A DNA stretch of 64,000 nucleotides from Desulfoluna butyratoxydans (GTDB taxonomy: Bacteria; Desulfobacterota; Desulfobacteria; Desulfobacterales; Desulfolunaceae): NCBI RefSeq assembly GCF_900699765.1, contig NZ_CAADHO010000004.1, forward strand, positions 372,001 to 436,000. The letters are read 5' to 3'. How positions within the stretch are numbered: position 1 is the stretch's first letter; each line of letters opens with the position of its first letter. The notes under the pieces were generated by a model, which saw only the letters and a program-made list of their open reading frames with translations, searched no databases and was not told the DNA's origin. The translations under genes and the position numbers were made by a program. Of this stretch, positions 31,839 to 41,380 are shown piece by piece.

Positions 31839-32702
31839 GTGACATACCGATTGTGTTTGACCATATGCTGTTTTTTGTTGGCCTTCGGATGCCGGGGAGA
31901 TGGGGAAACCGGGGGGGGAGCAAAGAAAGTAACCCTTGATGGCGACACCGTTGTGTTGGCGAAGGTCAACGGCGTTCCCGTAACGCAATATGAGCTTGAG
32001 CAGGCCATTTTAACGACGATTGGTCCGGAGCAGGGGGCGATGCTGGGTGATGAGGGGCGCCGGAAAGTACTGGAGAGCCTTGTGGCCAGCCGGGCCATTG
32101 CCATGGCATCTGAAAAAGAGCTTGGGGCCGAAGCCTTGGCCGAGCTTGAAAAAAAAGTTGTCGTTTACCGCGAGCAGCTTCTTGTGAAGTCGTACCTGGC
32201 ATCCCATGCGAACCCACAGCCTGTCACCGCCGAGATGGTGAAGGCGTATTATGAAAGCAACCCCGAACGATTCGGGGCAAGGACCACGGTGGTTTATGAG
32301 ATGGTTTCCACTGAGCATGCCTTGGAAGGTGATGGGCGGAACCGGGTGATGGAAGCCCTTGGGAAAATCGGCAACGAGGATGCCTGGGACGAATCGGTGG
32401 CCGAACTTCGTGAGCAGCGTTTGCCCGTGTTTTACAAAAAAGGACGCGTTGCCAAAGAGATGATGAACCCGAGGCTTTTTGCGTTGATTTCGTCGACACA
32501 GGAAGGCCAAACGTCGAACCTCACCTTTATCGAAGGGGTCCCTTACCTTATACGGGTCATCAAGCGGGAACACGTACCCCCGCGTCCCTTGCAGGAAGTA
32601 AGTGCAAGCATTCGAAAATCCCTTGTGCCCGTCCAGCTTAAAAAAGACGTGAAAAAAGTTGCCGGGAGCGCCATTGCGGCATCGGATGTTGAGTACCTGT
32701 GA
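31839..32702 (+). CDS. SurA/EpsD-like foldase lipoprotein with degenerate PPIase domain
   Basis: The 287-residue product starts at GTG, preceded by a GAGG ribosome site about eight bases upstream. Its signal peptide ends in the lipobox LAFGC with Cys18. Residues 38-140 resemble the SurA N-terminal chaperone domain (VLAKVNGVPVTQYELEQAI, then an E/K-rich helical part). Residues 145-245 sit where a parvulin domain should be, but the GGEIGW-type block is not recognisable, so catalysis is doubtful. The general plan recalls EpsD-type lipoproteins of exopolysaccharide loci, though no such genes are present here. It lies 144 bases after the first foldase, in the same direction, and 160 bases before another huge exported protein. 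A chaperone role for those proteins is an inference from context. Confidence 0.75.
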   Translation: MTYRLCLTICCFLLAFGCRGDGETGGGAKKVTLDGDTVVLAKVNGVPVTQYELEQAILTTIGPEQGAMLGDEGRRKVLESLVASRAIAMASEKELGAEALAELEKKVVVYREQLLVKSYLASHANPQPVTAEMVKAYYESNPERFGARTTVVYEMVSTEHALEGDGRNRVMEALGKIGNEDAWDESVAELREQRLPVFYKKGRVAKEMMNPRLFALISSTQEGQTSNLTFIEGVPYLIRVIKREHVPPRPLQEVSASIRKSLVPVQLKKDVKKVAGSAIAASDVEYL

Positions 32703-32862
32703 AGGGTGTCGGTTTTTGAGTTCTGAGATTGTGTTTCGTCTTCTCTAAACATGATTTGATATCGTTCCATGGCGTTCATGACGTGATATCCATGTCGTGG
32801 AGATGCCGTTCTCTGCGCCTTTTTAGATAACTTATGTGAATATTGTTGACTGGAGCTTTTTC

Positions 32863-35800
32863 ATGTTCTCGATTTCTTACAGTGTGATGAAACGATGGTG
32901 CATGGCCCTTTTTGTGGTAACAGCAGTGGTTTTTATGTCATCGGCTTTCGCCGAAGCATATGACTTTCCATTGTTCGAGAATTTTGAACAGTCAAGCTCT
33001 GTATTTGATGTCAAGTCCGACGGCGGTTGGGGTGTGGTCGGCCACCATGGGGAATGGGCCAATTTCGCCGGAGACAGGCATCTGGACAACAACATCCATG
33101 AAGAACCCCAGGAAAGAGAAAACGACGCCCCCGGTGCATATCGAGCGGCTCTTTCAGAATTTGTCACCATTCCTTCCGACGCATCGAATCCGGTTCTTTT
33201 TTTCTGGTATAAATCCAGGCTGTTTAAGTTTGGTGACCGTATCTATGTGGATATTCACGTAAAGAACGGAGAGACGGTGGATGTGGATACCGCGTTGATC
33301 TTAACCCGATGGGACAACACCCTGGAGTATTTCAAATGGAAGATGATTTCTCTTTCCGCTTACAAAGGAAAGGAGATCAAGATCGCCTTTCGTCAGGCGG
33401 TGTCCCTGTGGGGGAGAAGCCGTCTCTTTGTTGTGGATAACTTTTCCATTTGCAACGCGGAGACTACGGATGTTGATGAAGACGGTATCCCGGACAATCT
33501 GGATTACTCACCAAACGGAGAACTTCTTCCGCCTCCAGAAAATTTTGCTGCTGTTACTGGCGGGGAACTCAGCATGGATCTCTCATGGTCGTCCTTGGAC
33601 CGCCAGGTTCATCCCATTGCAGGATACAAGATCTATCGGCGGTGTGAGGACAGTACCAGGGATTTCTTGTTGAACGTTCTGGAATTGCTTCCCCCGGAAA
33701 CCGAGAGCTTCAGGGACGATTCCATTCGGAATGCAACAGGGTACGCCTATAAAATTGTTGCCGTCTCCAGTGACGGCCAGCGAGGTATCGCCGCAGAGTC
33801 AAATTCTGCCTATGTGGATTACAATCTCACACCTTTTCCCTTTGAAGAGAGCTTTGATTCTGTTTCCCCTGGGTTTGTCATTCCCGATGATTCCGGTTGG
33901 TCCATCTCAGAGGCACATGGAGAATGGGGTAATTTCAGCGGGAATTATCATTTGGACAGCAACCCGGATGAATCAGACCAGGTGCTCGAGTTGGGTTCGC
34001 GCCATATTGTCCGGGCCAGCATGATGAACAGGGTCCATATCCCTGTTGATGCAGAAAATCCCACCTTGTCGTTTTGGTACAAGATGGATTTGCGTACCTT
34101 GGATACCGACGATCTCGGATATGACGACTTTTGGGACTATCAGGACGATTTTAATTTTCTTGCAGGGCTTCTTTACGGAGATCGCATTTACATAGATATC
34201 CATTTTGTTTTGTACCGGATGTGTGGGGACCCCATTGAGATGGTTCATCGCTATGCCCGGACCTATACCCCGGAAGACAACAGCACGGACTATATTTGGG
34301 ATTCTCTTCCCCTTGATCTTTATAAAGGGACAGAGATCTGGATTGATTTCAGGAAAAAGACCGGGTGCAGCGGTGAGGGAAGCACCTTTGCGCTGGATGA
34401 TTTCAGGATCAGCGATGCCCCCCGGGTAGATGACAACGGCAATGGTATTCCCGATGCCTATGAGAGTCCCCTGGGTGCTGACAAACTTCCCTATGTGAAA
34501 AATTTCAAGGCCGAATCCACCGATATCGGTTCGGTTGAACTCTCCTGGGACCCGGTGGCAGGCAATCCCGGCCTCGAACCTGCTGGGTACCTTGTTTACA
34601 GGCAGATTGACGGGGAGGATGACTTTCAGCAACTCACCGATGCCCCCTTGCCCTACGATGCTGCCCAGTGGACCGACACCACCATGACGGTAGATGGAAC
34701 GTATCGATACTATGTCGTTGGGGCCACCACAGATGGTGCCGAAGGGTACCCGACACAGGTGCACTCGGTGGATGTGGTGATTCCGGCACCGGTGATAACC
34801 ACTCAGCCCCAGAACACCGAAGCCCTGGAGGGCGAAGAGGCCTCCTTTACCATTGATGCCAAAGGCCTGCATCTTGCGTATCAATGGCATCGAAACGGCG
34901 ACCCCATATCCGGAGCCACAACGACGTCATACACCCTGTCCCAGGTGTCCCTTGCCGATCATGGGGCGAAATTTTCCTGCCAGGTCACCAACGGGAAGGG
35001 AAGCGTGGTCAGTGAACCCGCTGTCCTTACGGCCCATTTGGCACCGCCTGTGATCAGCGGGCAACCTCTCTCCCAGGCTGTCATGGAACGATCGAAGGCC
35101 ACTTTTCATGTTACGGCCACGGGGTCAAATCTCACCTACCAGTGGCAAAAGGACGCTGTGCCTGTGCCTGGTGCCACGGAGTCTTCCTATGTTCTTGATC
35201 CGGTGCCGTATACCGGTTTTGATGGTTCAACGTACCGGTGCCTGGTCTCCAATGCCTGGAATGGTGAAAGCCATGTGGTGACCAGTCAGGGGGCGGTCCT
35301 TGATGTGATCCTGGCACCGCCTGTCATTACCGAGCAACCCCATGCAAAGCATGTGACCGAGCATGAACCGGTGACCTTTACTGTTACTGCCGTGGGTACC
35401 GGGCTGACGTATCAGTGGCTGAGGGATGGTGTCGAAATCCCAGGGGCTGAGGGCTTCTCTTATGCAATTGGCTCCACCGATCTTGCGGACCATGGACGTC
35501 GGTTCAGTTGTCGCATCGATAACACCTTGGATGTCGGGGCGACCCAGGAAGGCGGCGTCGCCACGAGCCACAGTGTAATGCTTTCTGTGGATTTGGCTCC
35601 ACCGGTTATCACCACCCAGCCTGTGGCCCAGACCGTCACCGAACGCGGCTCTGTGACCTTCACCGCCATGGCATCCGGTTCCCATCTTGCCTATCAATGG
35701 CAGAAAAACGGAGCGGCTGTTGAGGCGGCAACCCAAAATACCCTGACCTTGGACCCGGCTTCTTATGATGACGACGGTGCTGTTTTCCGGTGCCTTATCT

Positions 35801-38800
35801 CCAACGCCTGGAACGGGCAGAGTCACAGCGTGATCTCAGCCGAAGCTGTCCTTGATGTGATCCTGGCTCCCCCTGTCATCACCTTGGACACCCCACACTC
35901 CGTCACACAGGAAGAGGGGAAACCCCTGGACCTTTCGGTGGAAACCATCGGTACTTTTGTGACCTATCAGTGGTTTAAAAACGGAATCCTTATCAACGGT
36001 GCCACCGACGCAGCTCTTCATATCGATGTGGTGGCTCTGGATGATCATGAGGCAACGTACCACTGTGTGGCTGAAAATACCCGGGAGATCAACGGCAAGA
36101 TTGAAGGTGGCAAGGCCCAGAGCGTCATAACCCAACTGACCGTGAACCTTGCCCCGCCCGTGATTACTACCCAGCCTGTGACCCAGACTGTTACCGAACG
36201 GGGTTCCGTGAGCTTCACTGCCATGGCCTCCGGTTCCCACCTTGCCTATCAATGGCAGAAAAACGGAGCGGTCATTGAGGGCGCAACCCAAAATACCCTG
36301 ACCTTGGACCCGGCTTCTTATAATGACGATGGCGCTGTTTTCCGTTGCCTTATCTCCAACGCCTGGAACGGGCAGAGTCACAGCGTAATCTCAGCCGAAG
36401 CTGCCCTTGATGTGATTCTGGCGCCCCCTGTCATCACCTTGGATACCCCGCCCACCGCCACACGGGAAGAGGGGCAGTCTTTGGCTCTTTCGGTGGAGAC
36501 TCTCGGTTCTTTCGTGACCTACCAGTGGTTTAAAAACGGAATCCTTATCGACGGTGCCACCAATGCCAACCTTCATGTCGATGCAGTGGCTCTGGATGAT
36601 CACGAGGCGACGTATCATTGTGTGGCTTCAAATACTCGGGAGATCAACGGCAAGATTGAAGGCGGCAAGGCTCAGAGCGCCTCAACCCAACTGACGGTGA
36701 CCCTTGCCCCACCCGTGATTACAACCCAGCCTGTGGCCCAGACCGTTATGGAGCGTGGCTCCGTAACCTTTACCACCGTTGCCGCCGGCTCTCACCTTTC
36801 ATACCAGTGGCAGAAAAATGGGGCTGCCATTGAAGGGCAAGTCGAGAATACCCTGACCCTGGACCCGGTCCTCTATGAAGATGACGGAGCTGTGTACCGC
36901 TGCATCGTCTCCAACGCCTGGAACGGTGAGAGTCACTTTGTTGAGTCTGCATCCGTGGCCATGGATGTTCTGCTTGCCCCTCCGGCCATTGAGCAGCAGC
37001 CCACGGATGTGACTGTGGTGGAGCGAGAGGCTTCAACCTTTTCTGTGAAGGCAATTGGCACCAACCTCACGTACCAGTGGATGCTAGGTGGAAAAGACGT
37101 GGCGGGAGCCACGGGAACTTCATGGACCCGTTCCTCCACGCCCCTTTCCGATGACGATGCCGTGGTTACCTGTCGCATCAGCAATGCCATGGATGGATCC
37201 ACCGGCCCTGAAGGCGGCACCCTTGTAACAGACCCTGCAACCCTTGTCGTGACCCTTGCACCCCCGGTCATCACCGAACAGCCAAAGGCAGCAAAGGTGA
37301 CGGAGCGTGAGCCAGTTACCTTTACTGTTAAGACGATCGGTTCGCATTTAAATTATCAATGGCTGAAAAACGGCAAGGCCATGGACGGGGACGTTACGGT
37401 CAGCGACAATGGTCTCGAATCCACCTGTACCCTTGCCAAAGCCGACTACGAGGATGATGGGGTTCTTATTTCCTGTGCGGTAACCAACAGCTGGGAGGGA
37501 GTGGACCACATCGTAACCAGCGCAGATGCACCTCTGGATGTGGTACTCGCCCCCCCACTCATTTTGACGCAGCCACCTGCCGCACGGGAGGTTACGGAAC
37601 GCGATTCCTTTTCCCTTGAGGTGGAGACAGAAGGGACGTTCTGCTCCTGGCAATGGTATATCGGTGAGGAATCCATTGAAGGGGCCAACCAGCCTAAACT
37701 CGTTATCGACAGCACGCCCTTGAGCTATCATGGGGGCATAATTACCTGTCGTACCTCCAACGTCACAACCGTTGGGGGCGTGCAGGAGGGCGGTGTGGTG
37801 ACGACCACCCCCACATCGTTGACCGTGCACCTGGCACCGCCCCTCATCGAAACGCAACCGGCAAGCCTTACCGTAGACGAGAAAGCCAGTGCCGAGTTTT
37901 CGGTGGGCGTAATCGGCTCACAACTTGACTATACATGGTTCAGGGATGGGGCTCCCATCGCCGGGGCCACATCAAGCACCCTCAAGCTGAAGAACGTTCT
38001 TCACGATCAAAGCGGGGAGTACCACTGCGTGGTGACAAACGGTGCGGGCAGTCAGACCAGCCGGACTGTTGATCTCATTGTGGTGGTCGATCCCGAGTCG
38101 GAACTTACCCTCGAAGGACCCGAGGAGCGGGTCACCAACGATTTCATGATCTCTTTGTCGGGCTACGCCCTGGCCCCGGGGACAACCGTCCAGAGCATTT
38201 CTGCCGTGAATGACCGATATACAGGCCAGAGCTTCGGCATTACGCTGGATGCCAGTGGGGCCATTGTCGGTGAGGTCCCTCTGGAACTGGGCCTCAATAC
38301 CATTACCCTTACCATGGTGCTTTCAGACGGCACCATAGTGACAAAGGTGATCACGGTCACGGCTGGCACCGCCTCTCTGCCGGTTATCTCCATCACCTCG
38401 CCGGTGACCGGTACGGTGGTGACAACCGACCAGGTGACCTTTGCCGGGAAAATCCGGTCCAGCCTGCCCCCGGAGCAGATCCGTGTGATCCATGACGAGA
38501 ATCTGACCTTCCCCACGGGGGCCGATGGAGAGTACGCCTTCTCCTTTGAACACTCCGGCCTCATCAAGGGGCACAACCTCCTGAAAGTGATCGCGGAGAC
38601 GCCTTTGGGGAACGTTTCAGCGCAGGCTGCCGTGATTTATATCGACGAAGAGGACGTCGTACAGGCTAAGCCCACCATTGAAGTTTATTCCCCCCTTCCC
38701 GGGCGAATGGTCACGGAAAATGTGGTCGCGGTGAAGGGCATGGTAAGGGGAGAAGCCGCCATCACGGCGGTGGAGGTCAATGGAACGCCCGCGACCCTTA

Positions 38801-40725
38801 CGGGCAGCGGGACACAGGTCTCCTTTAAAACGTTGGTCGATATAAACGCAGGTGAGCAGGCCACCATCCGTATCACCGCAACGGATGCCACAGGGGAAAC
38901 CGGAGAACTGACCTATGAGGTGGGGCTGGACCAGGCAGAGCCGGTTATCCAGATTACCTCCCAGGCCCTGCTTGGCGACAGCGATCCATTGGTCATTGTG
39001 GAAAACCCCTTTGCCGTGACAGGGCGTATCATCGAAGCAAACCTGGCAGGTGCGGCCGTGGAGATGCGCGACCTTGCTGGGAAAGTGTTGATGCGTACCC
39101 AGCCAGCAATTACCCCGGCCCAGGGTGATGCCTATAATTTCACCTCCGATTTGATCCTTCCTGCCGGAAGTGATGTGGTGCTTTTTGTGGAAGCCTGGGA
39201 TATGGCCGGAAAACGTACGGATCGTTCCTTTTCCCTCCGCTACGACGGCGGGGTGGCCATTGAGGTTATCTCCCCGATGGACGGCTCACGAAAAACCGTC
39301 TCCGGGCAAGCCATGGAGTTGCCCATCACCCTGCGTATACCCGGTATCCAGGAGTCCGACACGGTGACGACCCTTCTTGACGGCGTGCCTCTTACGGAGT
39401 TGACCCGCTCGGGGGCCACGGTCCATGGTTCTCCCACGGTTTCGTCCACAGAGGGGGCTCGTGAATTGAGCATTGACGTTCACAACGCCAAAGGCGAACT
39501 CCTGGCTCAAACCCGATCCCGTTTCATGGTGGTAAGCCTTGATAATGTTGCCTTTAAAGTAATCCGTCAGGAGCCGGCCAACAACGCTGAAGGGGTTGAA
39601 CCCAACGCATTCATCGCTTTCTACTTCAATAAAGAGGCCGATCCCTCCAAGCTTTCCGTCGAGGTTTATGAGACCGTGCACGGCAAGGTGTGGACCCAGC
39701 CTGAAAAGGGCGCAGACATCACCGCAATCAGTGCCGTCTCCATGGAAGAGATCCATCGCAGCCATGAGCTGGTTCCCGGAGGTGTGTCCGTATTGCCCGG
39801 GAATACCATGGTGGCCTTTTACCCAGAAAGGGACTTGGGGTACACCGCAACGGTAACGGTGAAACTCCTCAACGGAGAAGAGGAACTGTCCCGAAGCGTC
39901 TTTACCGTGCGTCCACGACCCACCTTCATCAAAGGGATGCTCAGCACCCAGTTCACCGAGCCCCTGGACGGCTTGAAAATTACTGTCCCCGAGCTTGGCA
40001 GGACCACGGTTTCTTCGGATGGCGGCAATTTTGCCTTTGGATTTGGGGATAAGGCCGATGCAGTGATTCCCCCGGGCAAGTACCGTCTTATCGTGAACCC
40101 GGCCATGGAGAACCCGGAATTCGGTACCGTGGAGAGCTGGATCAACGTGCAGGAGGGGATGCTGAACCAGATGCCCGTCATTAAGGTTCCCGTCCTGAAT
40201 CCCGAGGAGCCCTTCCGCCTTGTTGTGTCCCGAAAAGCCGATAACCTGCTGGCCGGTAACGAGCTGAATCTTAATTTGGAGAAGGCAATTCTTCATTTTC
40301 CCGACGGCAGGTCCCAAGGCTCCGTCCATACACAGTTTACCCCCCTGGATAAAATTGGTTGCGGCTTGAATCCTGTTGCCGTCCCCCACTGGGTGTTTGC
40401 CATTCAGCCTATTGGGATTGAGGTGAGGGGGACCATGGACCTCACCGTGAAAATGCCCAAGCTCTACGGGACCCATGAGTACGTGGAAAACCTGGGCGAT
40501 CGTGTGGTCCTCGTGGGCTACGACCCCGACGCCATGCAGCTTGTTCCCGTAGGGGTCGGCCTCGTGGACAAGGAGCACCATAAAGTGAACAGCGAACGGC
40601 CCGTTTCTGTTCGCCGTCTGGACTACCTCGGTTACGCCGTTGTGGAAGAAGCCAGGCAGCCCCTGCTCAAAGAGTACGCTGACGGCACCATCTCCATGGC
40701 CCAGCTCACCTTTGAGTTGCAATAG
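32863..40725 (+). CDS. Large secreted protein with jelly-roll-like, FN3 and twelve Ig-like domains
   Basis: The product has 2,620 residues. I chose the ATG at 32863 because GGAG lies seven bases upstream. It gives a signal peptide with KR at residues 10-11, a hydrophobic core and cleavage near SSAFAEA. An alternative ATG at 32887 lacks a ribosome site. Domains in order are two jelly-roll/MAM-like modules (about 37-205 and 325-525), each ending in a DxDxDGIPD-type calcium loop and followed by an FN3 domain. Next come twelve Ig-like domains (642 to about 1,747) with the motif APPVITTQP and a conserved YQW...YRC core. Glucodextranase-B-like Ig domains follow (about 1,748-2,220), then an SbsA-like domain and a carboxypeptidase-regulatory-like domain. 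No C-terminal anchor is visible. The architecture fits adhesion or carbohydrate binding on the surface. The ligand is unknown. Confidence 0.85.
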   Translation: MFSISYSVMKRWCMALFVVTAVVFMSSAFAEAYDFPLFENFEQSSSVFDVKSDGGWGVVGHHGEWANFAGDRHLDNNIHEEPQERENDAPGAYRAALSEFVTIPSDASNPVLFFWYKSRLFKFGDRIYVDIHVKNGETVDVDTALILTRWDNTLEYFKWKMISLSAYKGKEIKIAFRQAVSLWGRSRLFVVDNFSICNAETTDVDEDGIPDNLDYSPNGELLPPPENFAAVTGGELSMDLSWSSLDRQVHPIAGYKIYRRCEDSTRDFLLNVLELLPPETESFRDDSIRNATGYAYKIVAVSSDGQRGIAAESNSAYVDYNLTPFPFEESFDSVSPGFVIPDDSGWSISEAHGEWGNFSGNYHLDSNPDESDQVLELGSRHIVRASMMNRVHIPVDAENPTLSFWYKMDLRTLDTDDLGYDDFWDYQDDFNFLAGLLYGDRIYIDIHFVLYRMCGDPIEMVHRYARTYTPEDNSTDYIWDSLPLDLYKGTEIWIDFRKKTGCSGEGSTFALDDFRISDAPRVDDNGNGIPDAYESPLGADKLPYVKNFKAESTDIGSVELSWDPVAGNPGLEPAGYLVYRQIDGEDDFQQLTDAPLPYDAAQWTDTTMTVDGTYRYYVVGATTDGAEGYPTQVHSVDVVIPAPVITTQPQNTEALEGEEASFTIDAKGLHLAYQWHRNGDPISGATTTSYTLSQVSLADHGAKFSCQVTNGKGSVVSEPAVLTAHLAPPVISGQPLSQAVMERSKATFHVTATGSNLTYQWQKDAVPVPGATESSYVLDPVPYTGFDGSTYRCLVSNAWNGESHVVTSQGAVLDVILAPPVITEQPHAKHVTEHEPVTFTVTAVGTGLTYQWLRDGVEIPGAEGFSYAIGSTDLADHGRRFSCRIDNTLDVGATQEGGVATSHSVMLSVDLAPPVITTQPVAQTVTERGSVTFTAMASGSHLAYQWQKNGAAVEAATQNTLTLDPASYDDDGAVFRCLISNAWNGQSHSVISAEAVLDVILAPPVITLDTPHSVTQEEGKPLDLSVETIGTFVTYQWFKNGILINGATDAALHIDVVALDDHEATYHCVAENTREINGKIEGGKAQSVITQLTVNLAPPVITTQPVTQTVTERGSVSFTAMASGSHLAYQWQKNGAVIEGATQNTLTLDPASYNDDGAVFRCLISNAWNGQSHSVISAEAALDVILAPPVITLDTPPTATREEGQSLALSVETLGSFVTYQWFKNGILIDGATNANLHVDAVALDDHEATYHCVASNTREINGKIEGGKAQSASTQLTVTLAPPVITTQPVAQTVMERGSVTFTTVAAGSHLSYQWQKNGAAIEGQVENTLTLDPVLYEDDGAVYRCIVSNAWNGESHFVESASVAMDVLLAPPAIEQQPTDVTVVEREASTFSVKAIGTNLTYQWMLGGKDVAGATGTSWTRSSTPLSDDDAVVTCRISNAMDGSTGPEGGTLVTDPATLVVTLAPPVITEQPKAAKVTEREPVTFTVKTIGSHLNYQWLKNGKAMDGDVTVSDNGLESTCTLAKADYEDDGVLISCAVTNSWEGVDHIVTSADAPLDVVLAPPLILTQPPAAREVTERDSFSLEVETEGTFCSWQWYIGEESIEGANQPKLVIDSTPLSYHGGIITCRTSNVTTVGGVQEGGVVTTTPTSLTVHLAPPLIETQPASLTVDEKASAEFSVGVIGSQLDYTWFRDGAPIAGATSSTLKLKNVLHDQSGEYHCVVTNGAGSQTSRTVDLIVVVDPESELTLEGPEERVTNDFMISLSGYALAPGTTVQSISAVNDRYTGQSFGITLDASGAIVGEVPLELGLNTITLTMVLSDGTIVTKVITVTAGTASLPVISITSPVTGTVVTTDQVTFAGKIRSSLPPEQIRVIHDENLTFPTGADGEYAFSFEHSGLIKGHNLLKVIAETPLGNVSAQAAVIYIDEEDVVQAKPTIEVYSPLPGRMVTENVVAVKGMVRGEAAITAVEVNGTPATLTGSGTQVSFKTLVDINAGEQATIRITATDATGETGELTYEVGLDQAEPVIQITSQALLGDSDPLVIVENPFAVTGRIIEANLAGAAVEMRDLAGKVLMRTQPAITPAQGDAYNFTSDLILPAGSDVVLFVEAWDMAGKRTDRSFSLRYDGGVAIEVISPMDGSRKTVSGQAMELPITLRIPGIQESDTVTTLLDGVPLTELTRSGATVHGSPTVSSTEGARELSIDVHNAKGELLAQTRSRFMVVSLDNVAFKVIRQEPANNAEGVEPNAFIAFYFNKEADPSKLSVEVYETVHGKVWTQPEKGADITAISAVSMEEIHRSHELVPGGVSVLPGNTMVAFYPERDLGYTATVTVKLLNGEEELSRSVFTVRPRPTFIKGMLSTQFTEPLDGLKITVPELGRTTVSSDGGNFAFGFGDKADAVIPPGKYRLIVNPAMENPEFGTVESWINVQEGMLNQMPVIKVPVLNPEEPFRLVVSRKADNLLAGNELNLNLEKAILHFPDGRSQGSVHTQFTPLDKIGCGLNPVAVPHWVFAIQPIGIEVRGTMDLTVKMPKLYGTHEYVENLGDRVVLVGYDPDAMQLVPVGVGLVDKEHHKVNSERPVSVRRLDYLGYAVVEEARQPLLKEYADGTISMAQLTFELQ
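34786..38100 (+). repeat. Twelve tandem Ig-like domains of 85-97 residues
   Basis: Domain starts, read from the APPVI-type motif, are 34786, 35041, 35314, 35596, 35866, 36151, 36421, 36706, 36976, 37258, 37549 and 37834. From the second domain on, lengths mostly alternate between a short type near 270 bases and a longer one of 282-291 bases. The longer type carries an insertion before the last strand (for example EINGKIEGGKAQS). Confidence 0.85.
35596..36975 (+). repeat. Tandem 555-bp repeat (two full copies plus a half copy)
   Basis: Two-domain units start at 35596, 36151 and 36706, with both spacings exactly 555 bases (185 codons). The first two units are nearly identical in DNA over long stretches, such as the block encoding AYQWQKNGA through LTLDPASY. 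The third start is followed by only one matching domain before divergence. This is recent amplification inside the Ig array and keeps the frame. Confidence 0.9.
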
Positions 40726-41117
40726 GGCTAAGGACAAAAAGCGGCCTCCAGCGGTGAGGTGTGCCATCTTGATAGCGGAGTGCGAATGCTCTCGACCTTC
40801 CCTTGCCGCGCCGTAGCCCGGTGAAGTTGGACTAACGATGAAGCATGGCGATGGCGTAGGCGGGTACCTCAGGCCGATCACATTCGCTGACGGGCTGCGC
40901 CCGTGGGGTGCCATCACTCTTTTTGTCGTCTTCCCCGGCTGCTGGGGATATGGATGCCGTTGGGTTGCTTTATCATAAGATTCACCGGGCCCTTTGTTTG
41001 GCCGAATGACCGGGGATCCATGCTTGAATATGCCGCAGCATGGGGGAGCACACAACATCTGACTTTGGCCGGAACAACTCCGACTGCGCGGGCGAGACGA
41101 ATACCGACGCTGTTCAT

Positions 41118-41140
41118 GGAGCGCCGCACTCCCGTGCGGC
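41118..41140 (+). repeat. REP-like palindromic arm
   Basis: These 23 bases begin GGAGCGCCGCACTC and end GTGCGGC. They form an internal hairpin (GCCGCAC pairing with GTGCGGC). They match, with one change, the left arms at 52590-52612 and 55100-55122 upstream of the RAYT genes. A degenerate opposite arm lies at 41244-41265 (ends GACGCTCC), so the pair resembles the facing REP pairs upstream of the transposase. Confidence 0.7.
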
Positions 41141-41238
41141 ACCCTTCGGGCTCCGCCCGGAGGCTAAAGCTAAGGGGAAACAAATTCTCCGTCACCCCGG
41201 CAGCCAGAGCGAAACAAAGCCCGTGCTGTCTTGAAATA

Positions 41239-41286
41239 AAAAAACCGCACAGAGCGCGACGCTCCAAAATAAGAGCTTGGTTTTTT
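41239..41286 (+). terminator. Terminator-like hairpin
   Basis: AAAAAACC at 41239-41246 pairs with GGTTTTTT at 41279-41286. Inside, GAGCG (41252-41256) pairs with CGCTC (41260-41264). With A- and T-tracts on the two sides it could stop transcription in either direction. It would insulate the RHS gene from the Ig-domain gene ending at 40725. It overlaps the degenerate REP arm, so it may simply be part of that repeat. Confidence 0.45.
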
Positions 41287-41318
41287 AGACCTGCTTTTTG
41301 ACCCGTTGCAAATGTTTG

Positions 41319-41342
41319 GCCCCCGGCAAGGTTGCCGGAGGC
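41319..41342 (+). promoter_or_regulatory. GC-rich hairpin 38 bases upstream of the RHS start
   Basis: The arm GCCCCCGGCAA (41319-41329) pairs with TTGCCGGAGGC (41332-41342), ten of eleven pairs. No T-run follows. It contains GGAGG but too far from the chosen ATG to act directly as a ribosome site. It could affect translation or mRNA stability; this is inference from structure only. Confidence 0.4.
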
Positions 41343-41380
41343 ATACATATATCACCCAACTCCGAGACCTGGATACGCTG

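Larger units (their letters stand above)
40726..41380. other. 655-base intergenic region before the RHS gene
   Basis: I see no convincing gene here; the open frames lack ribosome sites and recognisable sequence. It holds a REP-like arm, a degenerate partner arm, a terminator-like hairpin and a second strong hairpin just before the RHS start. These are listed separately. The first 350 bases show nothing I can name. Confidence 0.6.

Noticed and set aside
31095..32573. Long minus-strand frames opposite the foldase genes
   Set aside because: They are antisense to genes with clear signal peptides and parvulin domains, and none has a ribosome site or recognisable product.
40903..41301. Open frame of 132 codons in the intergenic region before the RHS gene
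   Set aside because: It runs through the REP-like arm and terminator hairpin, has no ribosome site and has a composition typical of non-coding repeat DNA.
41306..41380. Upstream TTG start for the RHS gene that would add 25 residues
   Set aside because: The extension passes through the GC-rich hairpin and lengthens the signal peptide N-region beyond normal. The ATG at 41381 fits better.
41281..41380. Possible cyclic-di-GMP (GEMM) riboswitch before the RHS gene
   Set aside because: The hairpin and a GCAAA stretch suggested it, but the conserved GEMM core and tetraloop-receptor pattern are not present.
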